NCBI RefSeq assembly: GCF_007786475.1
Contig: NZ_VNJJ01000004.1
Span: forward strand, 313,058 to 377,057
Source: Cohnella terricola
Lineage (GTDB): Bacteria > Bacillota > Bacilli > Paenibacillales > Paenibacillaceae
Direction of reading: 5' to 3'
Length of the DNA: 64,000 nt
Shown here: positions 32,813-41,471 of the stretch, piece by piece
How the letters are laid out: every line of letters begins with the position of its first letter
How positions within the stretch are numbered: the first letter of the stretch is position 1
Made by a program: the position numbers and the translations under genes
Notes under the pieces: generated by a model
What the model saw: only the letters and a program-made list of their open reading frames with translations
The model's database searches: none
Told to the model about the DNA's origin: nothing

Positions 32813-33587
32813 GCGCCGATTTCTCCTCCATCGAGGATTTGAGTTCTTCGACTTGGCCGCCGTAAATATCGTTCAGAATGTGCTTTGTCACCTTGTCCGA
32901 TTCTCCGTCGAACACGACTTCGCCCTTGCGAATCCCGATGATGCGATCGGCATACTCCAACGCGACTTCCACGTGGTGAATGTTCATAATGACGGAAATG
33001 TTCATGTCTTTGTTGATCTTCTTGAAATCGTCCATGACCTGCTTGGAAGTGACCGGATCGAGCGACGCGATCGGCTCGTCCGCCAGTATAATGTCGGGAT
33101 TCTGCGCAAGCGTGCGTGCTAACGCCACCCGCTGCTGTTGGCCACCCGAAAGCTGGTCCACGCGAACGAAAGCTTTGTCCAGAATGCCCACTTTATCAAG
33201 TGCTTCCAGCGCCTTCAGCTTATGTTCCTTCGTAAAGATGCCCGTCACCTTGCGCCAGAACGGAAGATCGGGCACGAAGGAAACGAGAACGTTCTTGATG
33301 ACGGTCGTACGGGTGACGAGGTTAAAGGATTGGAAAATCATGCCGATCCTTCTGCGGAAGTTGCGGATTTGTTTCCCCTTCAAACCGGTCACGTCGACGT
33401 TGTCCACCATCAACTGTCCGCTGGTAATATCGTGCATCCGATTAATGCAGCGGATGAGCGTCGATTTGCCCGCGCCGGAAAGCCCGATAACCGCGACGAA
33501 CTCACCTTGTCCGATTTTTAGATTTACGTTCTGCAAAGCGGCCGTGCCGTTTGGATATTTCTTTTCCACATTTTTGAATTCAATCAT
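32805..33587 (-). CDS. phnC: Phosphonate ABC transporter ATPase
   Basis: A 260-residue ATPase. Walker A GLSGAGKST, PhnC-type LIRCINRMHDITSGQLMVDN, signature LSGGQQQRVALARTLAQNPD, Walker B IILADEPIASLDP, switch His in MNIHHVEVAL. It follows the binding-protein gene after 100 bp that hold a strong stem-loop. It powers uptake of phosphonate, phosphite or another phosphorus compound (known for the family). Confidence 0.96.
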   Translation of the reverse strand: MIEFKNVEKKYPNGTAALQNVNLKIGQGEFVAVIGLSGAGKSTLIRCINRMHDITSGQLMVDNVDVTGLKGKQIRNFRRRIGMIFQSFNLVTRTTVIKNVLVSFVPDLPFWRKVTGIFTKEHKLKALEALDKVGILDKAFVRVDQLSGGQQQRVALARTLAQNPDIILADEPIASLDPVTSKQVMDDFKKINKDMNISVIMNIHHVEVALEYADRIIGIRKGEVVFDGESDKVTKHILNDIYGGQVEELKSSMEEKSAHV

Positions 33588-33615
33588 GGAAAAACCCCGA
33601 TTCTATAAAGTTAGG

Positions 33616-33656
33616 AAAAGATGAGAACATCATCGCGGATGATGCTCTCATCTTTT
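33616..33656 (-). other. Stem-loop between phnD and phnC
   Basis: AAAAGATGAGA-CATCATC / GATGATG-TCTCATCTTTT, with a 3-nt loop and T residues at its end. It lies inside the operon, so it probably works as a partial terminator or mRNA stabiliser that lifts binding-protein levels above those of the membrane subunits (inference). Confidence 0.7.
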
Positions 33657-33687
33657 GCAAAGAAAACATATATGGGAGTTCTTGCAA

Positions 33688-34770
33688 TTACTTCTTCATG
33701 CTTTTGATCAGTTCTTGAGCTTGTCTTTCGCCGTCATAATCGGACGATTGTGCGACTTTGTAGCCTTCGTGGCTGTATACCGAGATCACTTTTTTGCCTT
33801 CTTCGGTTTGAGCGATCGCGATAAACGCGTTTTGAAGCGCAGTTTTGAACTCGTCCGTCATGATCTTATCGTTCTTGCTTACGCTGATCGTATCGTTGTA
33901 GATCCCTTGCGTTACGCCGATCACGTTCGTTTCGTCCCAGATCGATTGGCCGCGGCCGAAATCGGCAGTCCATTTTGGCTCGAAGTCTCTTCTTGCATCC
34001 GCGTAAGCGACGATAACGTCCGCTTGGCCAGCAGCCAGACGTGCGAACGAAGTACCGTAAGAATCGGACGTGACGACGTGGGAGAGGTCGGTCAGGCTTT
34101 TGTTAAAGTTCTTTTGCAACCACAGCGTCGGATAGATGTAACCGGCCGACGAAGAGGTCGACATGATCGCCCAGTTAGCGCTGTTTAGATCTTCCCAAGT
34201 CAATTGTTCGCCACCGTTTACTTTAGCCGCCAGCTCTTGTCCCTTTTTCGAAGGGCCCGCGATGAACAGCGAACGATAGTAGTTCGCTTGCTCAGCCGTC
34301 GCTGCCGTCGGTTTGTTGTCGTTCCAGTCTTTAGCGTTGTCGGAATCGTTAGACAGACCCGCGCGAGTAGCCGTCAGGATGACGTCCGCGCCGTCGTCGT
34401 ACAATGCGTAAGTGCCGCCCGGAATAAATCCGATGTCCGTGGAACCTGCCGTCAGGGCTTCGCCTACTGCTTCGTACGTCGTTCCGACGTCGATCGAAAC
34501 TTTATCGACATTGTAGCCTTCGGTCGCCAGTTGAGCTTTCAACAGGTCTTTCAGCGGATCCGTAGCCGTAATGATCGTTTCAGGATCTTTAGAAGGAACA
34601 AAGCTGACTTTAAGTTCTTTGATATCAATCGCGGCGGGTTGTGCGCTTTCCGAAGGAGCGGAAGCGGAAGGGGACGGGGAATTTTCCGACGAATTATTTT
34701 TGGACCCGCAGCCTGCGACCAGACCGCCTGCCAATGCGAACACTGCCAACAACATCAATTTTTTCTTCAC
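33688..34770 (-). CDS. phnD: Phosphonate ABC transporter substrate-binding lipoprotein
   Basis: A 360-residue lipoprotein: signal MKKKLMLLAVFALAGGLVAG with lipobox Cys 21, a Ser/Pro linker, then a PhnD-fold domain. Seen: LKVSFVPSKDPETI (first strand), GSTDIGFIPGGTYALYDDGA, and WAIMSTSSSAGYIYPTLWL; Ser/Tyr-rich turns form the phosphonate pocket (known for PhnD/PtxB). GTG start with GGGGG 8 bp upstream. No C-P lyase, phosphonatase or phosphite dehydrogenase gene is nearby, so the real ligand is uncertain. Confidence 0.92.
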   Translation of the reverse strand: MKKKLMLLAVFALAGGLVAGCGSKNNSSENSPSPSASAPSESAQPAAIDIKELKVSFVPSKDPETIITATDPLKDLLKAQLATEGYNVDKVSIDVGTTYEAVGEALTAGSTDIGFIPGGTYALYDDGADVILTATRAGLSNDSDNAKDWNDNKPTAATAEQANYYRSLFIAGPSKKGQELAAKVNGGEQLTWEDLNSANWAIMSTSSSAGYIYPTLWLQKNFNKSLTDLSHVVTSDSYGTSFARLAAGQADVIVAYADARRDFEPKWTADFGRGQSIWDETNVIGVTQGIYNDTISVSKNDKIMTDEFKTALQNAFIAIAQTEEGKKVISVYSHEGYKVAQSSDYDGERQAQELIKSMKK

Positions 34771-34845
34771 TTTCGTTTACCCCCAGGTTTCAAAAAGTTT
34801 GTTTTGTTTCCAGGCACGAGTTCATGACCTGTCCCTGAAACAAAA

Positions 34846-34899
34846 ACAATCATACCAACTTTTTATTAATGGGGTGTTAATAAAAATCGGTATGATTGT
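34846..34899. other. A/T-rich inverted repeat upstream of phnD
   Basis: ACAATCATACC...TTTTTATTAA facing TTAATAAAAA...GGTATGATTGT around TGGGGTG: 54 nt in all, near-perfect. It lies 76 bp before phnD in the 318-bp gap behind topB. It could be the topB terminator or a dyad operator; no regulator gene is nearby. I saw no clear Pho-box series. Confidence 0.5.
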
Positions 34900-35088
34900 A
34901 ATTAAATTTTCGATTCCGTTCGGGATAATAACACTGTTAATGTATGAAAAGAACCGCTTACACGCAATCGTACCAACCGTTTCGGCCATTTCCATGAAAA
35001 ATATTTTCGAAAAAGAAATGTAAAATGTGAATTAAAATGCAAAGCAATCCCTCGTTTGGGAGTATCCCCCTTCAGAACAAAATTATGC

Positions 35089-37347
35089 TTATTGACGCTC
35101 GAGCGAGAGTTCGCCGGTCGATTCATTGCGCAGTACGATCCGCGCTTCGAACGCTTCTTCCCCGCCATTTCCCGCGAATTTGAGCTTGCCCGTCTTGCCT
35201 TTCCCAACCAACGCCTTCACCATCGCGTCCGTCAGCGTGCGACCCAAGCTTATCTTCCAAATGACGAATCCGCAGCCCGACTTATAGTTGCTGCAGCCGT
35301 ATCCTTTGCGCCCCATGAAAATATGCCCGCCACAGCCCGGCCGCGGACAAGCGCCGATGACACCGGGCTGGGCCGGCGTCTCCGACGGCTTCGGCTTAAC
35401 GGCCGTTCTCGTCTTTCCAGCAGGCTCTGCCGCTTTCTTCCCGCGTGCCCCTTTGGCCGGCGGCTCGGGCCGGGCGAACGCATTCCTCGCTGCCGGCCGC
35501 TGGAGGTTCACCTTGTCGATGATAAGACGCGTGAACTTCTTTACGTTGCCCATGAAAGTCTCCGCGGACGCTTGTCCGCGCGAGATTTCCGTCAGGCGGC
35601 GCTCCCACTGGCCGGTCATCTCCGGCGACGTCAACAGCTCTACGCCCGCTCCCCGGATCAACTCGATCGCCGTTCGGCCCTTGGGCGTAATGACGATCCG
35701 CTTGCCTTGCATGTCTACATAACCGACCTGCTTCAGCCGTTCGATCGTCGCAGCCCGCGTCGCAGGAGTGCCCAGACCCGAATCCTTCATCGCGTCGCGC
35801 AGCTCCTCGTCTTCGATCTGCTTGCCCGCGCTCTCCATCGCCTTTAGCAGCGTGCCCTCGGTGTAGGGTTTCGGAGGCTGCGTCTCCTTCTCCTTCACGG
35901 CGGCGTCCGCGCAGACGACGGGCTGGCTGGGGTCGACCTCGAAAGGAGCATCCGTCTCCTGCGCTTCGTCTTCCGCCGAATCCGCGCCGTCCTCCTTCTC
36001 CTTGCCTTTCTCCTTGCCGCCTGATTTCGGAGCCGCATCTCCCGCGTAGACCACCTTCCATCCAAGCGAGACGAGCTGCTTAACGGTCGTCTTGAAAGTT
36101 TCCTTCTCTACCTCGGTTAGAACGGTATGTACTTTGTACTCGGCTGCCGGATAGAAATGAGACAGGAATCTTTTGACGATCAGATCATACAGCTTGCGCT
36201 CGTCCGGACTTAGTCCCTGTGGCTTCTTCATCGTCGGCATGATCGCGTGGTGATCCTCGACCCTGGCGGGATTGCAGACGTTTTTATTGTTGACGTGCAC
36301 GAGTCGCTTATTCGCCCCGTTCGCCCACTCTCCGTAATCGGCCGAGTTGCGCATGGAATCCACTATTTTGTGCATCTCCGGAACGTTCTGCTCGTTCACG
36401 TAGTTCGAGTTGGTCCGCGGGTAAGAGATGACTTTATGTTTCTCGTAAAGCGCCTGAGCGACGTCGAGCGTCTTCTTGGCAGAAAAGCCGAACTTGCCGT
36501 TCGCTTCCCGCTGCAGCAGCGTCAAGTCGTACAGCTTAAAGGGATACTCTCTCGTATCTTTCGCCTCGTAGCTGGCGATCGCTCCCGTCTTCCCTTTCAC
36601 TTTGGCCGCGATCGCTTCCGCTTTCTCCGGATCGGTCAGGCGGTCTCCTTGCCAAGTTCCTTTGTACGCGATTCCCCCGGTTTGCTCGAACAAACCCGTA
36701 ATCTCGTAAAATTTCAGCGAGTCGAACGCCTCGATCTGCTTCTGGCGATCATAGATCAAAGCCAACACCGGCGTCTGCACCCGGCCGACGGACAACAGTT
36801 CGTTATGCTTCGTCGTAAAAGCGCGCGACCCGTTCATTCCGATCAGCCAGTCCGCCTCGCTGCGCGCCCTGGCGGCTTCCGTCAAGTTGCGGTACTCCGC
36901 GTTGTCTTTCAGTTGATCGAACCCTTTGCGAATCGTTTCCGCCGTCAGGTCGGAAATCCATAGGCGCTTCACAGGCTGGCGAAGCCCCAGATGCCTGACG
37001 ATCAGCGAGAAAATATGCTGCCCTTCCCGCCCGGCATCGCATGCGTTGACGAGCTCTCCGCTGCGGGCCGCGAGTTCTTCGATAATTTTGAGCTGATCTT
37101 TCGTCCTCGGGTTGGGGAGCAGCTTGAAGTGTTCCGGGATGATCGGCAAGTCGCCGAACCTCCACTTCTTGTATCTCTCGTCGTACAGATCGGGCTCGGC
37201 CAAGCCGATCAAATGGCCGATCGCCCACGTGATGATATAATTTTCCCCTTCCAGGTATGAGCGTTTGTTTTGCGCCTTCGGTTCTAGGACGGCGGCGATA
37301 TTGCGGCCCATGTCCGGCTTTTCCGCGATGATGAGCGTCTTGAGCAC
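35089..37347 (-). CDS. topB: DNA topoisomerase III
   Basis: A type IA topoisomerase of 752 residues that decatenates DNA by single-strand passage. The TOPRIM domain starts TLIIAEKPDMGRNIAAVLEP and has NACDAGREGQHIFSLI (metal-binding D-x-D/E type). The active-site Tyr is in HKVISYPRTNSNYVNE near residue 310. A Lys/Glu-rich low-complexity insert around 455-490 (GGKEKGKEKEDGADSAEDEA) and a C-terminal topoisomerase zinc-like module (GACPRPGCGGHIFMGRKGYG, then CSNYKSGCGFVIW) are extra. It is monocistronic, divergent from a lipoprotein gene. Confidence 0.95.
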   Translation of the reverse strand: MLKTLIIAEKPDMGRNIAAVLEPKAQNKRSYLEGENYIITWAIGHLIGLAEPDLYDERYKKWRFGDLPIIPEHFKLLPNPRTKDQLKIIEELAARSGELVNACDAGREGQHIFSLIVRHLGLRQPVKRLWISDLTAETIRKGFDQLKDNAEYRNLTEAARARSEADWLIGMNGSRAFTTKHNELLSVGRVQTPVLALIYDRQKQIEAFDSLKFYEITGLFEQTGGIAYKGTWQGDRLTDPEKAEAIAAKVKGKTGAIASYEAKDTREYPFKLYDLTLLQREANGKFGFSAKKTLDVAQALYEKHKVISYPRTNSNYVNEQNVPEMHKIVDSMRNSADYGEWANGANKRLVHVNNKNVCNPARVEDHHAIMPTMKKPQGLSPDERKLYDLIVKRFLSHFYPAAEYKVHTVLTEVEKETFKTTVKQLVSLGWKVVYAGDAAPKSGGKEKGKEKEDGADSAEDEAQETDAPFEVDPSQPVVCADAAVKEKETQPPKPYTEGTLLKAMESAGKQIEDEELRDAMKDSGLGTPATRAATIERLKQVGYVDMQGKRIVITPKGRTAIELIRGAGVELLTSPEMTGQWERRLTEISRGQASAETFMGNVKKFTRLIIDKVNLQRPAARNAFARPEPPAKGARGKKAAEPAGKTRTAVKPKPSETPAQPGVIGACPRPGCGGHIFMGRKGYGCSNYKSGCGFVIWKISLGRTLTDAMVKALVGKGKTGKLKFAGNGGEEAFEARIVLRNESTGELSLERQ

Positions 37348-37491
37348 GGCTTCTTTCCTCTCCGTTTCATGATTCGCGTATTCGCGATCTTCCTATTATT
37401 ATATCACACGTCGCCGGGACGCCTCGGAGATTGAACTTATGCCGCCGTACAGACGTCTCATAGACAACAATGCAAAAGGTGTGATCGCCGT

Positions 37492-38670
37492 ATGGCTTAT
37501 AGATGGGGTTATCCGATTAGCGCGGGAATGCTGGCCTTATCGGTTATGTTGATGGGGGCATGCAGCATGGCCGGGGAGCGGGCGCAAGAGTCCGCGGGCT
37601 TCGCCGCTGAGGAAAGCGGGATGGTAAATGCGCTCTCCGAGGAAAATGGGGTGCGATCCTCCTTGCCGGAGCGACTGCAACTGGAACTGGACAAGCTCGG
37701 GAATCCCACGGACGACATGAGCGCGTGGCTTCAAGCGTTTGCGGCGGAAGATAACCCCGGCGAGTTCCCTGTGAACGTCATCCGCACGGATTTGAACGGC
37801 GACGGTGTCGCAGACGAATGGGTATCTGTTTTCTATGAGAACGTCAAAGCGCAAAACGGGCTTGAGACGCACCGCGCATATGGAGTCGTCGTCGCATACA
37901 AGGACGGCAAGTTCGACTTGCAAAGCTTCCCCTTCTCGGAGGAATACTACGGCAGGGCGGAAGTATTTGCCGTTGAGGATCTGACGAACGATGGAAAACC
38001 GGAGATCGTATGGACCGCGCGTAGCGTCGGGGCGCATACCGTCATGTCCGTCTTCACGGCATCATCTTGGACGGAAGGCAAGCTTGAACCGATCGAAGGC
38101 AACGCGCCGATCGCCGATCTGTCCGCAGCTGAAGTTCGCGACGGGCGGTTGATGGTTACCGGCGGTTTGATCGACTCCGTCGGGGCGGGACCTTGGCAGA
38201 GAGAGTATACCGCGACTTACTCGGTCACCGATCATGCGCTTAAGCTTGAGGATAGGGTATACGCCGAATCCCTGACACCCTATCACCGCCTGATCGACGG
38301 CCTATGGGCGGAAGCGTTGGGCCACCCGGAGCGGGCGCTGAAGAACTATGCCGCAGCGGCTTCGATGCCGACCGTCTCCTATCGGGACTATGCTTTTACG
38401 TTCGATAGCGAATGGGTCGAGGGCGGATCGAACGTCGATCGGGAAGCGGAGTTCGAACGCGTCGTCAAGCAGTTCGCCCGGCTAAGGCAGGATCTGCTGA
38501 AGGAGACGGCAAAGGGCGAATCCCCGCCTAACGCCTGCGCCGCGGTGAGGAAAAAGGGTGGTTACGATTCGTCCTGGCTGCCCCTTCTGAACGCCCCCGC
38601 CGGTTACGCCAATCCGTTCTGGACCGACGATAACCTATGCGGCTTGATCAGTGAGATTAGCGATTATTAG
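37492..38670 (+). CDS. Secreted lipoprotein of unknown function
   Basis: A 392-residue protein with a signal peptide and lipobox (ISAGMLALSVMLMGAC, Cys at about residue 24), so it should be membrane anchored. It contains an EF-hand-like/FG-GAP-like calcium motif RTDLNGDGVADEWVSVFY and a second DLTNDGKPEIVWTARSV, as in proteins that read out a repeated beta structure. The second half is probably helical (DGLWAEALGHPERALKNYAA). No family recognised. It ends 20-30 bp before a 51-bp array. Confidence 0.75.
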   Translation: MAYRWGYPISAGMLALSVMLMGACSMAGERAQESAGFAAEESGMVNALSEENGVRSSLPERLQLELDKLGNPTDDMSAWLQAFAAEDNPGEFPVNVIRTDLNGDGVADEWVSVFYENVKAQNGLETHRAYGVVVAYKDGKFDLQSFPFSEEYYGRAEVFAVEDLTNDGKPEIVWTARSVGAHTVMSVFTASSWTEGKLEPIEGNAPIADLSAAEVRDGRLMVTGGLIDSVGAGPWQREYTATYSVTDHALKLEDRVYAESLTPYHRLIDGLWAEALGHPERALKNYAAAASMPTVSYRDYAFTFDSEWVEGGSNVDREAEFERVVKQFARLRQDLLKETAKGESPPNACAAVRKKGGYDSSWLPLLNAPAGYANPFWTDDNLCGLISEISDY

Positions 38671-38696
38671 AGTGGAGGGGAGTTTCGGCAGGTCTA

Positions 38697-39172
38697 ACGG
38701 TCTGGCAGACCGTTACACGACTCGCCTGCCACTATTCCGCACCTGTTACGGTCTGGCAGACCGTTGCACGACTCGCCTACCACTATTCCGCACCTGTTAC
38801 GGTCTGGCAGACCGTTACACGACTCGCCTGCCACTTTTCCGCATCTGTTACGGTCTGGCAGACCGTTACACGACTCACCTGCCTCTTTTCCGCATCTGTT
38901 ACGGTCTGGCAGACCGTTACACGACTCACCTGCCTTATTTCCGCACCTGTTACGGTCTGGCAGACCGTTACACGACTCGCCTGCCACTATTCTGCACCTG
39001 TAACGGTCTGGCAGACCGTTACACGACTCACCTGCCACTTTTCCGCTCCCGTTACGGTCTGGCAGACCGTTACACGACTCACCTGCCTCATTTCCGCACC
39101 TGTTACGGTCTGGCAGACCGTTACACGACTCGCCTGCCACTATTCCGCCCCCGTTACGGTCTGTCAGACCGT
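38697..39172. repeat. 51-bp tandem array with perfect 17-nt dyad, ten copies
   Basis: The dyad ACGGTCTGGCAGACCGT (8-bp arms, one-base centre) occurs ten times, from 38697 to 39156; 459 bp is exactly nine periods of 51. The last copy has CTGTCAG at its centre. Between dyads the linker is conserved (TACACGACTC, CCTGCC, TTCCGCACCTG) with scattered changes. Both strands are open in some frames, giving spurious 17-residue-repeat proteins. It lies between two convergent genes. Confidence 0.95.
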
Positions 39173-39186
39173 TACGAGCCCCCAAC

Positions 39187-41400
39187 CTACAATCGAATCC
39201 GACTACTGCGGGGTTCGGCAGCCGGCTCGCCGATCCGGGCTTTCTTGTCCCCGAACGCCAAGGCGAGTACGGACGGCAGCAGCATTCCCCGGACGAGGAA
39301 CGTGTCGATCAGAATTCCCGCGGCCATCGCGAACCCGAACAAGTATAGCTCCTGCATCGGCTGGGTTATCAGCACGCCGAACGTGGCCGCTAGAATGAGC
39401 CCCGCCGAGGAGATGACCCTTCCGGTGGAAGCGACGCCGCGGCTAACGGCTTCTTTCCATGGATAGCGCTTCGCTTCTTCCTTAATCCGCGAGACGAGCA
39501 TAATATTATAGTCCACGCCGAGCGCCACCATGAACACGAACGTATAGACCGGCATCCGGTAGCTGAATGTCCCGTACCCGAGCAAGTCGTGGAAGACCGC
39601 CCAAGTGAGACCAAGCGTCGCCGCGAACGATAACAGAATCGTAAGCAGCATGAGAAACGCCATTTTCACGGAACGCGTCTGTACCGTCAACATGATCAGA
39701 ATAAGCAATGCGATGCCGGTGAAAAGCACCCAGGTATCCCGCTCGTTCATGCTGCGAACATCCGCCTGCTTTGCCGTCTGCCCCGCGATATGCAGCGACG
39801 CCCGATCCGCATCGAAGCCGCTTTGCGCGAGCAACTCCTTCCCTTCCGCTCGCCAACGATCCACCAGATCCAGCGCCTCCGGCTCGTAAGGGTTCGAGCT
39901 GAGTACCACCTGCAGACGGACAAAACGCTTGTCGTCCGATAGGACGCCCGGAGACACGGAGGAGACGCCCCCACCTTCCATCAGCCGGTCCGACAACGCC
40001 AGAACCTTATCCGCGAACGCGGTATCCGTCGAGGCGTCTTCACCGACTTCCACGATCAGGGACACAGGCGCAAGCTGCCCCGGAGGATAACGGGATTCCA
40101 GCAATTCGAAACCGACGCGGGAAGGCGTATCCTTCGGAAAAGACTTCATGAGATTAAACGAATATTGAAGCGTGCCGATATTCAGCGAAGCGAGCAGCAG
40201 CAAAGCGATCAATACGCCCGCGACCCGCTTCGGCTTCTCCGTCACGAACCGCCCCGCCTTCGCCCAGAACGGAACCCGCCGCTTCTCCGCGGACGCGGAC
40301 GCCGCCGAACCTTCGCCAACCTTCGGGACGAACGGCCAGAAAGCCTTGCGACCGAAGAGCGCGAAAATCGCGGGAATTAGTGTGAGCCCTGCAAGCAATA
40401 TGATCGCAACGGCGATGGATAATACCGGGGCAAAGCCGTGATACGGCTTGAAGGTCGCAGCAAACAGAGCGAGCATGGCTACGAGCACCGTCCCGCCGCT
40501 GAACAGAATCGGTTCCGATACATGCGCCATCGCCTGGCCCATAGCCTCATACTTCGAATCGACGACAGCGAGACGCTCCCGATATCGGGAAAAGACGAAT
40601 AAGCAGTAATCGGTAATGACGGCGAACAGCAAAATCATCATAATCGAGAGCGATTGCTTGTCGATCGTGAACAAGCCGCCTCGCCCCGCCAAACCGATCG
40701 CCTTATCGACGACCGCATACACCAGCCCCGCCACGACCAATGGAATAACAGCGAGCAGCGGTGAGCGGTAGATCGCCACGAGCAACACGAGGATCAGCAC
40801 GACCGTCGCGATCATCAGCACGAAATCCGCATTGCGGAACAGGCTCAGCGTATCCGCAGAGATCGCCGCCGGCCCGGTCATCTCCAGTTTAACCCCCGGA
40901 TCTCCATTGCTCTTCCACTGCGCTTTCAGCTTGTCCAGAACGTCCAGCACCCGATCGGACTCCAGTCCCTGCCGAAGCTCGACGTTCAGAAGCAACGTCG
41001 CCCCGTCCGCGGAAATCATCCGCTTGCGTTCGGGATCGGACAGCGTGTGGTAAGGAATAGCTCCTTCCACGTCTTCCGGCTTGCCATCCGATGCTAGCCA
41101 TTCGCTATAGCTTGCGATCCTCCCCAACTGCTCGCCGCTCAGCGCTCCTTCCGCATGGAACACCAACAAAGCGGGCAGCCCTTCGCTTTGCGGATAATGT
41201 TCGCTGAGCAGCCGCTGCGCTTCGGCCGAAGGATTGCTGTCGTTCACGTTCCCTTCCCCCGCGCTAATGGCATAATCCTTGGCGCCCGGCGCGGCGGCGC
41301 CAAGCACGATAACAAGCAGCAGCCACGCCGCGATGCCGATTTTGGCCCCTTTGCGGCTGCTGAAAAACCCGGTGATCCGGGCGATTACAGGTAAGTTCAT
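39187..41400 (-). CDS. MMPL-family (RND) membrane transporter 1
   Basis: A 737-residue transporter with 12 hydrophobic segments in two halves, each led by a large extracellular loop. Seen: TM1 AKIGIAAWLLLVIVLGAAAP, the helix 4-5 region TIDKQSLSIMMILLFAVITD followed by YCLFVFSRYRERL (MMPL motif with conserved Asp-Tyr), and its counterpart MVALGVDYNIMLVSRIKEE in half two. Known roles: export of lipids or drugs, YdfJ in Bacillus. It is 71 bp after a histidine-kinase gene and forms an RR-HK-transporter operon, so it is probably induced by that system. Confidence 0.9.
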   Translation of the reverse strand: MNLPVIARITGFFSSRKGAKIGIAAWLLLVIVLGAAAPGAKDYAISAGEGNVNDSNPSAEAQRLLSEHYPQSEGLPALLVFHAEGALSGEQLGRIASYSEWLASDGKPEDVEGAIPYHTLSDPERKRMISADGATLLLNVELRQGLESDRVLDVLDKLKAQWKSNGDPGVKLEMTGPAAISADTLSLFRNADFVLMIATVVLILVLLVAIYRSPLLAVIPLVVAGLVYAVVDKAIGLAGRGGLFTIDKQSLSIMMILLFAVITDYCLFVFSRYRERLAVVDSKYEAMGQAMAHVSEPILFSGGTVLVAMLALFAATFKPYHGFAPVLSIAVAIILLAGLTLIPAIFALFGRKAFWPFVPKVGEGSAASASAEKRRVPFWAKAGRFVTEKPKRVAGVLIALLLLASLNIGTLQYSFNLMKSFPKDTPSRVGFELLESRYPPGQLAPVSLIVEVGEDASTDTAFADKVLALSDRLMEGGGVSSVSPGVLSDDKRFVRLQVVLSSNPYEPEALDLVDRWRAEGKELLAQSGFDADRASLHIAGQTAKQADVRSMNERDTWVLFTGIALLILIMLTVQTRSVKMAFLMLLTILLSFAATLGLTWAVFHDLLGYGTFSYRMPVYTFVFMVALGVDYNIMLVSRIKEEAKRYPWKEAVSRGVASTGRVISSAGLILAATFGVLITQPMQELYLFGFAMAAGILIDTFLVRGMLLPSVLALAFGDKKARIGEPAAEPRSSRIRL

Positions 41401-41416
41401 GTTTTCGTCCTCCTAT

Positions 41417-41456
41417 CCGTTCATTCACCCGAATTATGTCTTCGGCAAATGAACGG
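41417..41456 (-). other. Inverted repeat between kinase and transporter genes
   Basis: CCGTTCATT (41417-41425) and AATGAACGG (41448-41456): 9-bp perfect arms, 22-nt loop, in the gap between histidine kinase stop and MMPL start. Either an intra-operon stem or a dyad operator for a separate promoter. Confidence 0.45.
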
Positions 41457-41471
41457 ACGATGAACGGAACA

